NCBI GenBank assembly: GCA_030425715.1
Contig: JAUIAA010000045.1
Span: 1-10,895 of the forward strand
Direction: 5' to 3'
DNA length: 10,895 bases
Source: Bacteroidia bacterium
Lineage (GTDB): Bacteria > Bacteroidota > Bacteroidia > Flavobacteriales > Flavobacteriaceae
Shown: in pieces, positions 1 through 6,181 of the stretch
Layout: the number at the start of each line of letters is the position of its first letter
How positions within the stretch are numbered: the stretch's first letter is position 1
Position numbers and translations under genes: made by a program
The notes under the pieces: model-generated
The model's input: the letters and a program-made list of their open reading frames with translations, nothing else
What the model was told of the DNA's origin: nothing
Databases searched by the model: none

Positions 1-374
1 ACTTCGTATTTGGTTATATAAAAATACCCGTTACTTTTATACGGTACAGTTTGGTCATCCTCCTTAATTCTTCCTTTCATTTCTTGAAACAATTGATCTT
101 GAAAATCATTGGTGTGTGCAGTTTGCTGAAAGAAATATTCGTTCTCTGCATTTAAATAATCAATTACTTCAGGATTTTCCTTTTCCCTTAGCCAATAATA
201 ATTATCAATTCTAGTATCTCCATGAATTTTAAGTTCCTTTGCTTTTTGCTTTGCTTTTGGTACTTTGATTTCTACTGTTTGCATTGTTTTCATTGATTTA
301 TCTGAATTTGATTTTTGACAAGAGCCGACAAAAATAAGTGTAATAAAAATCAGAATTAAATTATACCTATACAT
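1..374 (-). CDS. ptrB: Oligopeptidase B (S9 prolyl oligopeptidase family), N-terminal part, predicted lipoprotein; runs off the left edge
   Basis: Only the first 124 codons lie in the window. Reading leftward from the ATG at 374-372, the protein opens with a hydrophobic segment ending in the lipobox VGSC (Cys19), so it should be exported and lipid-anchored. About 30 residues later comes the N-terminal block typical of oligopeptidase B: HGDTRIDNYYWLRE, then NPEVIDYLNAENEYF, then EMKGRIKEDDQTVPY. Family members cleave short peptides after Lys/Arg with a propeller plus an alpha/beta-hydrolase Ser-Asp-His triad; that catalytic half lies outside the window. An internal Met29 could give a cytosolic form, but the clean lipobox favours the longer start. 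The 59-bp gap to the divergent ybaB gene must hold promoters for both genes. The family call is firm; which peptidase subgroup it belongs to cannot be settled from the fragment. Confidence 0.88.
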   Translation of the reverse strand, partial: MYRYNLILIFITLIFVGSCQKSNSDKSMKTMQTVEIKVPKAKQKAKELKIHGDTRIDNYYWLREKENPEVIDYLNAENEYFFQQTAHTNDFQDQLFQEMKGRIKEDDQTVPYKSNGYFYITKYE

Positions 375-396
375 TTTTTATAAAATTTAAATGTTA

Positions 397-404
397 TAAT
401 TTTG
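397..404 (+). promoter_or_regulatory. Putative Bacteroidota -7 promoter element for ybaB
   Basis: TAATTTTG matches the Bacteroidota TAnnTTTG -7 consensus exactly and ends 30 bases before the ybaB ATG. No clear TTG -33 box is seen at the expected distance upstream, so this is a plausible core promoter rather than a certain one. The opposite strand of the same short gap must also hold the promoter of the divergent peptidase, for which I see no good match. Confidence 0.45.
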
Positions 405-433
405 CAAGGTACACAATTATTAAATACTTAAAA

Positions 434-757
434 ATGTTTGGAGATTTACAAGGAATGATGGCTAAGTTAAAAGAAGCGCAAGTCAAAGTAGAAGAAACAA
501 AACAAAGGTTAAATAGCGTAATGGTCGATGGAGAATCGGGTAATGGAAGTGTTGTAGTTACTGTTACCGCCAATAGAGAGGTTAAAAATATAGCTATTGA
601 TGATGAATTATTAACCGATAAAGAAGCCTTAGAAGATTATTTAATTTTAGCATTAAACGATGCCATTACCAAAGCCAACCAAATTAACGAATCGGAAATG
701 GCTGCGGCAGCAAAAGACGGCATGCCTAACATTCCTGGAATGGATATGTTTAAATAA
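434..757 (+). CDS. ybaB: YbaB/EbfC family nucleoid-associated protein
   Basis: This is a 107-residue protein, the usual size for the YbaB/EbfC family of small dimeric DNA-binding proteins that coat the nucleoid. It shows the family layout. The N-terminus is MFGDLQGMMAKLKEAQ, followed by a long charged helix (about residues 8-30). A beta region contains GESGNGSVVVTVTANREV (about 33-50) with the typical nucleotide-independent DNA-binding fold, then a second helix (about 63-90). The Met/Gly/Pro-rich tail NIPGMDMFK is also characteristic. The start is the first ATG and matches the family MFG start. In many bacteria ybaB sits beside dnaX and recR; here it lies between an oligopeptidase gene and priA, so that context is absent. 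It converges on priA with only 2 bp between stops, leaving no room for an intergenic terminator. The role is inferred from the family. Confidence 0.95.
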   Translation: MFGDLQGMMAKLKEAQVKVEETKQRLNSVMVDGESGNGSVVVTVTANREVKNIAIDDELLTDKEALEDYLILALNDAITKANQINESEMAAAAKDGMPNIPGMDMFK

Positions 758-759
758 AC

Positions 760-3207
760 TTAGTAGTTATCTACATCTAAAATAAATCGGACAGATCTAT
801 ATTCTGCAATAGATTGGAAGCTGTCTTTAATTTTTTGGATAATTTCTTTGGATTGGTGTACCGATTTATTTGTTGGTAGTTTTATCAATAAAGTTTTGAG
901 ATGTAAATTTCTTATTCTTGAAACAGAAGGGCTCGTTGGCCCTAAAACATGGTTGCCAAAACTGTTTACCAAAGATTTACCCAACCAATTAGCTGCATTA
1001 TCAACCCTGTTAAAATCGCGATGTTTTAAGGTGATTTTTACCATTCTTACAAAGGGCGGATAATGAAATTGATAACGTTCATCACATTGTTCTTTAAACA
1101 TTTGAGCATAGTTATTGGTCGTAACTTGTTGTAAAATTTGATGGTAAGGATTAAATGTTTGGATACCTACTTTCCCTCTTTTTTTAGCTCTTCCAGCCCT
1201 GCCAGATACTTGAACCATTAGCTGAAAACTTCGCTCATGAGCCCTAAAATCTGGGAAATTAAGCATATTATCGGCATTTAAAATTCCAACCAAAGAAACA
1301 TTGCTAAAATCTAAGCCTTTAGAAAGCATTTGGGTTCCCACCAAAATATCTACCTCACCAGATTGAAAGGATTCAATAATTTTTTCATAACCATATTTCC
1401 CTCGGGTAGTATCCAAATCCATTCTGCCTATTTTCGCTTCAGGAAAAAGGTTTATCAACTCTAATTCAATTTGCTCAGTACCAAACCCTTTACTATCTAA
1501 AGTTGGATTTTCACAGGCAGGGCAAGTTTTTGGTAATTCTCTTTGGAATCCACAATAATGACACTTTAAAGCATTGGTATATTTATGGTAGGTTAAACTC
1601 ACATCACAATTAGGGCATTGCGGAGCAACACCACAAGTAGTACATTCCACAATCGGGGCGTAACCTCGTCTGTTTTGAAATAGAATTACCTGTTCTTTTT
1701 CCTGCAAAGCTTCTTTAATCATATCCAATAATCTATCAGAAAAATGACCCGTCATTCTTTTCTTTCTATGCTTTTCTTTGATGTCAATTAACTCAATTTC
1801 TGGCAACAAAACATTACCAAATCTTCTATCCAATTTTACATAACCATATTTGTTTTGCTGTGCATTATAAAAGCTTTCAACAGATGGTGTTGCACTACCT
1901 AATAATACTTTTGCATTGTGCATTTTAGCCAATACTATTGCAGTATCTCTTGCATGGTAACGTGGTGCTGGGTCAAATTGTTTGAATGAAGTTTCGTGTT
2001 CTTCATCTACAATAACCAGCCCAAGATTGGTATAGGGCAATAAAACCGAAGATCTAGCACCCAATATAATTTGTGCTTTACTTTTTTGATGCAACAAATT
2101 GTTCCACACTTCTACCCTTTCATTGATTGAATATTTGGAATGAAAAACAGATATTTTATCGCCAAAATAATTTTGTAACCTACTTATTATTTGCGTAGTT
2201 AACGCAATTTCAGGCAACAGATACAACACCTGTTTTCCTTGATTTACTGTCTCTTTAATTAAATGTGCATAAATTTCGGTCTTTCCGCTAGAAGTAATTC
2301 CTTGAAAAAGGGCAATATCTTTTTCTTTAAAATTTGCTTGAATCTGCTCTAAAGCATCTATCTGATCTAAATTAAGCTCCTTTAGTTCATTTTTTAATCC
2401 CTTGTTTAAAATTCTATCTTCTTGTTGGGTATAAATTTCAAATATCTGTTTATCAATCAATGCTGTTATTACGCTATGCGAAACTGAAGAATATTCTTGC
2501 AACAGCTTAAGCTTGATGGGCTTCTTGGTTTGGGCTTGTAAAGAAAAGTAATTTAGTATTACTTCGTATTGTTTTTTTGCCCTTTGCATAGAGTTGAGTA
2601 AATTGTTTAGCTGGGCTTGGTTTTCATACTGTTTTTGCAATCGCACATATTTTACCAATTTTGGTTTATAACGTTCAAAAACTTCTTCCTTTAAAAAAAT
2701 AGCTTCCACCTTTATCAGTTCACTTAAAACTTTATAAGTATTCTTCTTGTTTGTGATTTGTGATATATTGTGTACATTTAATGGAGATTGCTGTTGTAAA
2801 GCCTCAAAAACCAAATAAGCATCACCTTCTAATGCTTTCTGATTGTCAAATTTTTCATTTAACATTACCAAAGTTTCACTCTCTAATAAAAATGCTGCAG
2901 GAATAGCGGCACGCATTACTTCACCCAAAGAACACATATAATAATTGGCTATCCATTGCCAATTATTTAATTGTAGTTGGGTTATAATGGGAGCTTCGTC
3001 TAATATTTGATGAATTTCTTTCGCTTCATAAGCTTTAGGTGCATTTTGATGAATTTCATAAACCAACGCAGTATAAATTTTAGTTTTACCAAACGGAACA
3101 GTCACTCGCATTCCTTTTTGTAAAAATTCCGCTTCTGCAGGGGTTATTTCATAAGTAAATAACTTTTGTAGGGGAATTGGTAATATGACATCAATAAAAA
3201 ATTGCAA
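760..3207 (-). CDS. priA: Primosomal protein N' (PriA), replication-restart helicase
   Basis: PriA is a 3'-5' superfamily 2 helicase that recognises stalled forks and D-loops and reloads the replicative helicase. All landmarks are present in 815 residues. These are an N-terminal 3'-DNA-binding domain beginning FFIDVILPIPLQKLFTY (about 3-100), Walker A GITSSGKT (303-310), DEEH (401-404) and motif III GSATPS (437-442). Next come eight zinc-ligand cysteines in four pairs (522/525, 531/534, 549/552, 562/565), motif V VGTQMLSKGLDF (623-634) and motif VI SGRAGR (668-673). The C-terminal domain follows. No ATG is available at the 5' end: the frame is closed by TAA at 3228-3226, and the first in-frame ATG is Met33, which would remove conserved N-terminal sequence. 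TTG at 3207-3205 is therefore the best start. The gene appears to be monocistronic, divergent from the secreted-protein gene at 3420. I see no convincing promoter. Confidence 0.97.
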   Translation of the reverse strand: MQFFIDVILPIPLQKLFTYEITPAEAEFLQKGMRVTVPFGKTKIYTALVYEIHQNAPKAYEAKEIHQILDEAPIITQLQLNNWQWIANYYMCSLGEVMRAAIPAAFLLESETLVMLNEKFDNQKALEGDAYLVFEALQQQSPLNVHNISQITNKKNTYKVLSELIKVEAIFLKEEVFERYKPKLVKYVRLQKQYENQAQLNNLLNSMQRAKKQYEVILNYFSLQAQTKKPIKLKLLQEYSSVSHSVITALIDKQIFEIYTQQEDRILNKGLKNELKELNLDQIDALEQIQANFKEKDIALFQGITSSGKTEIYAHLIKETVNQGKQVLYLLPEIALTTQIISRLQNYFGDKISVFHSKYSINERVEVWNNLLHQKSKAQIILGARSSVLLPYTNLGLVIVDEEHETSFKQFDPAPRYHARDTAIVLAKMHNAKVLLGSATPSVESFYNAQQNKYGYVKLDRRFGNVLLPEIELIDIKEKHRKKRMTGHFSDRLLDMIKEALQEKEQVILFQNRRGYAPIVECTTCGVAPQCPNCDVSLTYHKYTNALKCHYCGFQRELPKTCPACENPTLDSKGFGTEQIELELINLFPEAKIGRMDLDTTRGKYGYEKIIESFQSGEVDILVGTQMLSKGLDFSNVSLVGILNADNMLNFPDFRAHERSFQLMVQVSGRAGRAKKRGKVGIQTFNPYHQILQQVTTNNYAQMFKEQCDERYQFHYPPFVRMVKITLKHRDFNRVDNAANWLGKSLVNSFGNHVLGPTSPSVSRIRNLHLKTLLIKLPTNKSVHQSKEIIQKIKDSFQSIAEYRSVRFILDVDNY

Positions 3208-3419
3208 GCTAATTTTGGGAGTTCTTTAGGTGTTAATAATGTTAGTCCAACCTTGTAAAAATAGCAAGATTTAGCAAAAAGAAATATTTATTCCTCAATT
3301 TATTTGGCATCCGTTTTCACCGCTGATAAAAGTGCTTTTAAAATTTTGGCATGTTGTTTGTAAACTTCTTATCATAATCATAACACCAAACCCATTGTTT
3401 CACCTTTAAATCTATTCTT

Positions 3420-4241
3420 ATGAAAACAAAATTACTTTTCATCACTTTATTATGTACCATTGGATTTGGTTTTGCCAGTACAACACATAAAAAAGAAAAT
3501 AGCTATTATAATAACCAAAACTCTTTCACTTTCGTGGAAGGAAATATTACCTTTTCGGTGTTTCCAAATGGTGAGTTTGATTTTTACATCCAACCACGTC
3601 AAGTAAATGTTTACGCCAATTACGGTGCATTAAACATTAGCTACAACAGTGGGTATAACTATAGTCGTTATGTACAATACGATGCGTACGGCGCTATTAT
3701 TCAAATTGAAAATGTACCTGTATTTTACGATTATTACGGTCGTGTAAACAGAATTGGAAATATCCAATTGAATTACCGCAATAACCGATTAAGAAATGTT
3801 GGAAACTTACAAATATTTTACCATAACAATGGTTACTATTCTCACCATGTTGGCTATGTAAATTATTACAACAGAAAATATGCTTATCGCCCTTACTACC
3901 GATATTTTATAAAACCTGCTTACAACAAATGTGTAGTAAGTTACCAACCTTATCGCAAGCATTACAAACCAAATAGAACAATTGATCGTAAAATTGGTTA
4001 TAAAAAATATGCAAAACGCGATAACAATCAAAGGCATGCCAAAAGCACCAAAAATTATAAAAACACAAAACCAAATTATGAAAGAAATTCTTCTAGAAAA
4101 AAAGAAGCCAATGGTAAATATTATGTTGCAAACAAAAAGAATTTAAGCAATAAACGCAATATAAATGCTAACAGGCTTCATTCTAATTCAAAGAAGTATA
4201 AAAGAAACACCTATCAAAAAAGTGTTGCTTCTCGCAACTAA
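3420..4241 (+). CDS. Secreted Tyr/Asn-rich repeat protein with a strongly basic C-terminal tail, function unknown
   Basis: I do not recognise this 273-residue protein. It begins with a classical signal peptide (MKTKLLFITLLCTIGFGFA, cleavage near residue 19-20), so it is exported. Residues about 35-60 contain FTFVEGNITFSVFPNGEFDF, which looks like a small beta unit. Residues 88-150 form about four consecutive units of 15-16 residues with the pattern (D/N)xxGxxxxIGNxxxxY; the clearest are DYYGRVNRIGNIQLNY and RNNRLRNVGNLQIFY. They recall short beta-hairpin repeats such as YD/Rhs repeats, but only loosely. Residues 177-273 are low-complexity and basic, with 31 Lys/Arg against 4 Asp/Glu in 97 residues, and are probably disordered. 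There is no lipobox, no type IX C-terminal sorting domain and no enzyme motif. The gene stands alone, divergent from priA, and ends at a strong terminator. A structural or polyanion-binding envelope role is only a guess. Confidence 0.8.
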   Translation: MKTKLLFITLLCTIGFGFASTTHKKENSYYNNQNSFTFVEGNITFSVFPNGEFDFYIQPRQVNVYANYGALNISYNSGYNYSRYVQYDAYGAIIQIENVPVFYDYYGRVNRIGNIQLNYRNNRLRNVGNLQIFYHNNGYYSHHVGYVNYYNRKYAYRPYYRYFIKPAYNKCVVSYQPYRKHYKPNRTIDRKIGYKKYAKRDNNQRHAKSTKNYKNTKPNYERNSSRKKEANGKYYVANKKNLSNKRNINANRLHSNSKKYKRNTYQKSVASRN

Positions 4242-4249
4242 TTAGTAGT

Positions 4250-4287
4250 ATTAAAAAAGGTAGGCAAATTTGCCTACCTTTTTTAAT
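4250..4287. terminator. Bidirectional intrinsic terminator (perfect 38-bp palindrome)
   Basis: The arms are perfectly complementary. The left arm is ATT, six A's, then GGTAGGCAAA, and the right arm is its exact reverse complement, ending in six T's. On either strand the transcript forms a stem with a GC-containing core (GGTAGGC/GCCTACC) followed by a U-tract. It lies 9 bp after the stop of the secreted-protein gene (+) and 3 bp before the stop of the glutathione peroxidase gene (-), so it serves both convergent genes. Confidence 0.93.
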
Positions 4288-4289
4288 GC

Positions 4290-4898
4290 TTATTGAGCAA
4301 TCCAGCTTACAATGTCTGGATCTGTTGGTAATGTTTTTGACGGAATCACTTTTTCTAATTCTCCCTTTTCATTCAATAAATATTTTTGAAAATTCCAAGC
4401 CACCTCAGAATCTGCAAAATTATTTTTACTTTTCTCGGTTAAGAATTGATAAATTGGATGCATATCCTCTCCTTTTACCGATATTTTAGACATCATAGGA
4501 AAAGTTACGCCATAATTTTCTTTACAAAATGCTGCTATTTGCTCGTTGGTTCCTGGTTCTTGTTTTCCAAAATTATTAGCAGGGAAACCAACAATAACAA
4601 AATTTTTGTCTTTATAGGTATCGTACAATTTTTGCAAATCGGCATATTGCGGGGTAAAACCGCATTCAGAAGCTGTATTTACCACCATAATTTTCTTCCC
4701 TTTTAGTTTAGAAAAATCAAATTCATCTCCGTAAAGATCCTCTACTTTAAACTGGTATATACTATGATTAGTTTGCACGATTTCTTTATTTTGATTTGGT
4801 GATACTTTATTCACAGTCAAAGTTACATCCTTTTCTTTCTTTTTCTCACAACTTGCAAGTAAAATTACACTTAATACTAATAAAAATATTCGTTTCAT
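4290..4898 (-). CDS. Glutathione peroxidase family protein, predicted periplasmic lipoprotein
   Basis: This 202-residue protein has a lipoprotein signal peptide (MKRIFLLVLSVILLASC, lipid-modified Cys17), a charged linker and a thioredoxin-fold peroxidase domain from about residue 45. The catalytic tetrad is visible: Cys79 in NTASECGFT, Gln113 in FPANNFGKQEPG, and Trp168-Asn169 in WNF. It uses cysteine rather than selenocysteine. Cys125 in FCKENYGVTFP lies 46 residues after the peroxidatic Cys, the same spacing as the Cys36/Cys82 pair of yeast Gpx3. A two-cysteine, thioredoxin-type mechanism is therefore more likely than use of glutathione. It should reduce peroxides or lipid hydroperoxides on the periplasmic side of the envelope. 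The ATG lies 5 bp after the ccsA stop, so it is probably co-transcribed with the cytochrome c maturation gene. Family assignment is firm; substrate, reductant and final membrane are inferred. Confidence 0.93.
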   Translation of the reverse strand: MKRIFLLVLSVILLASCEKKKEKDVTLTVNKVSPNQNKEIVQTNHSIYQFKVEDLYGDEFDFSKLKGKKIMVVNTASECGFTPQYADLQKLYDTYKDKNFVIVGFPANNFGKQEPGTNEQIAAFCKENYGVTFPMMSKISVKGEDMHPIYQFLTEKSKNNFADSEVAWNFQKYLLNEKGELEKVIPSKTLPTDPDIVSWIAQ

Positions 4899-4903
4899 AA
4901 TTA

Positions 4904-6127
4904 TTATTTTTTATAATATTTTTTATACTTAAAGTATGCTAAAATACTTAATATTAAAGAGATAAGCAACCAACCCCAAATTTGATTTGGTACCGCTGCT
5001 GATTCTCCTTTGGCATAAGAATGCAAACCAGAAAGTAAGTGATTTACGCCCAAATAGGTCATAAGTATGGTTGAAAAAGCAAAAACGGTAACCATATTAA
5101 AAGTGTATTTACTTTTTAAACCAGGAATCAATCGCATATGTAGCACAAAGGAATAAACCATAATACTTATCAATGCCCAAGTTTCTTTTGGATCCCAGCC
5201 CCAGTATCTTCCCCAACTTTCATTGGCCCATATCCCTCCTAAAAAGTTACCAATAACTAACAGCACCAAACCAATAGTTAAAGACATTTCACTAATTGTA
5301 GTAACTTCATTGATAGCTAGTTTTAACTTCTTTTTGTTGTTTTTAGTAGTAAGTGCATATAAAATCAGTGCAATCATTCCCAAAATCATACTTATGGTGA
5401 AAGGACCATAACTTGCCACAATAATTGCAACATGAACCATCAACCAATATGAATCTAATACTGGTACCAAATTACCAATAGATGGATCCATCCAATTCCA
5501 ATGTGCAACCATTAATAACATAGAGGTTACAAAGGTGGTTGCCGCTAAGGTCAATGCAGATTTTCTTCCAAAAAATAGACCAAACAACATAGTTGCCCAT
5601 GATATATAGATCATAGATTCGTAACCGTTACTCCACGGTGCATGCCCAGAAATATACCACCTTATTCCAAGCCCGATACTATGGTAAATAAACAATGCAA
5701 CAATAATACCACTTGCTATTTTGATTAGCGATTGTACTGTTTTATTTGTTTTGAAAATATTAATTATCACCACAATAAACAACAACAAACTCGCCAACAT
5801 ATAATATAAAAACAGCTTTTTAAATATATCATATTTGTTGTAAAAAACCTCCAATTCCACCTTCCGTTCCGTTGGTACTACATTACTACCAAATTTTCTT
5901 TGGTATTTGTGTATGCTATTTAAAAACTCATTCGCTTTTGTATAATCGTTGGTTTGCATGGCATTTACCACCGATTGCGCATAAAGCGGAATTATTTTAG
6001 CTACATATAAAGAATCTGTTCCTTTAAAACCAGCATGGCTTACTTCGGAAGATGCAAACCATTTGTGATTTGGATCATTTTGAAGTGGAAAAAATTTAAA
6101 TATATTTCCCTCTAAAGCTCCAAACAA
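4904..6127 (-). CDS. ccsA: Cytochrome c synthetase, CcsA portion (C-terminal half of a frame-split ResB-CcsA fusion)
   Basis: This reading frame holds the haem-handling half of System II cytochrome c synthetase, which ligates haem to CXXCH apocytochromes on the periplasmic side. Numbering from the TTG at 6127, a soluble stretch (1-100) is followed by several membrane segments (about 103-123, 135-150, 171-187, 190-209, 228-257, 283-300, 318-331, 345-360, 383-398). The WWD haem-binding motif is W300 to W317 (ESWGRYWGWDPKETW). His232, His330 and His369 have the spacing expected for P-His1, TM-His2 and P-His2 of CcsBA proteins. The frame is actually open further upstream, to about 6178 (reading KNKYEESVLNVDGRANL before that TTG). 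It has no ATG or GTG start there, so this is very probably not an independent gene. It should join the 6171-8093 frame to make about 1062 residues. If the frame break is real, the synthetase would lack its catalytic half. Confidence 0.9.
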   Translation of the reverse strand: MFGALEGNIFKFFPLQNDPNHKWFASSEVSHAGFKGTDSLYVAKIIPLYAQSVVNAMQTNDYTKANEFLNSIHKYQRKFGSNVVPTERKVELEVFYNKYDIFKKLFLYYMLASLLLFIVVIINIFKTNKTVQSLIKIASGIIVALFIYHSIGLGIRWYISGHAPWSNGYESMIYISWATMLFGLFFGRKSALTLAATTFVTSMLLMVAHWNWMDPSIGNLVPVLDSYWLMVHVAIIVASYGPFTISMILGMIALILYALTTKNNKKKLKLAINEVTTISEMSLTIGLVLLVIGNFLGGIWANESWGRYWGWDPKETWALISIMVYSFVLHMRLIPGLKSKYTFNMVTVFAFSTILMTYLGVNHLLSGLHSYAKGESAAVPNQIWGWLLISLILSILAYFKYKKYYKK

Positions 6128-6170
6128 TAAGTTGGCTCTACCATCTACATTTAAAACACTTTCTTCGTAT

Positions 6171-6181
6171 TTATTTTTTTA
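6171..6181 (-). other. Frame break in an A7 run within the ResB-CcsA fusion gene
   Basis: On the coding (minus) strand the upstream frame reads ATA AAA AAA TAA through a run of seven A's (plus-strand T's 6174-6180) and stops at 6173-6171. Removing one A joins it seamlessly to the CcsA frame, which continues NKYEESVLNVDGRANL. The site sits in a Lys-rich linker after KDAVAAAHKKK. A one-base sequence error, a real mutation, or transcriptional/translational slippage on the A run would all look like this. Confidence 0.85.

Noticed and set aside
848..1063. Open frame on the plus strand inside priA
   Set aside because: It is wholly antisense to a conserved part of priA and shows no domain or start signal; it is a shadow frame.
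3208..3419. Divergent gap between priA and the secreted-protein gene searched for promoters, small RNAs or a riboswitch
   Set aside because: Only partial -7 matches were seen (for example TATTTTTA at 3263-3256 on the minus strand and TAAACTTC at 3361-3368), none with a -33 box at the right distance, and no stable GC-containing stem.
3807..4037. Minus-strand hydrophobic frame inside the secreted-protein gene
   Set aside because: Its Ile/Val-rich residues are the reverse reading of Tyr/Asn codons; no start context or family similarity.
4446..4706. Open frame on the plus strand inside the peroxidase gene
   Set aside because: It is antisense to the catalytic core of the peroxidase, with a hydrophobic composition explained by the reverse reading of AT-rich codons.
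4904..6127. CcsA half as an independent gene starting at TTG 6127
   Set aside because: The frame carries conserved sequence upstream of that TTG (to about 6178), has no ATG or GTG there, and the two halves join exactly after a one-base change.
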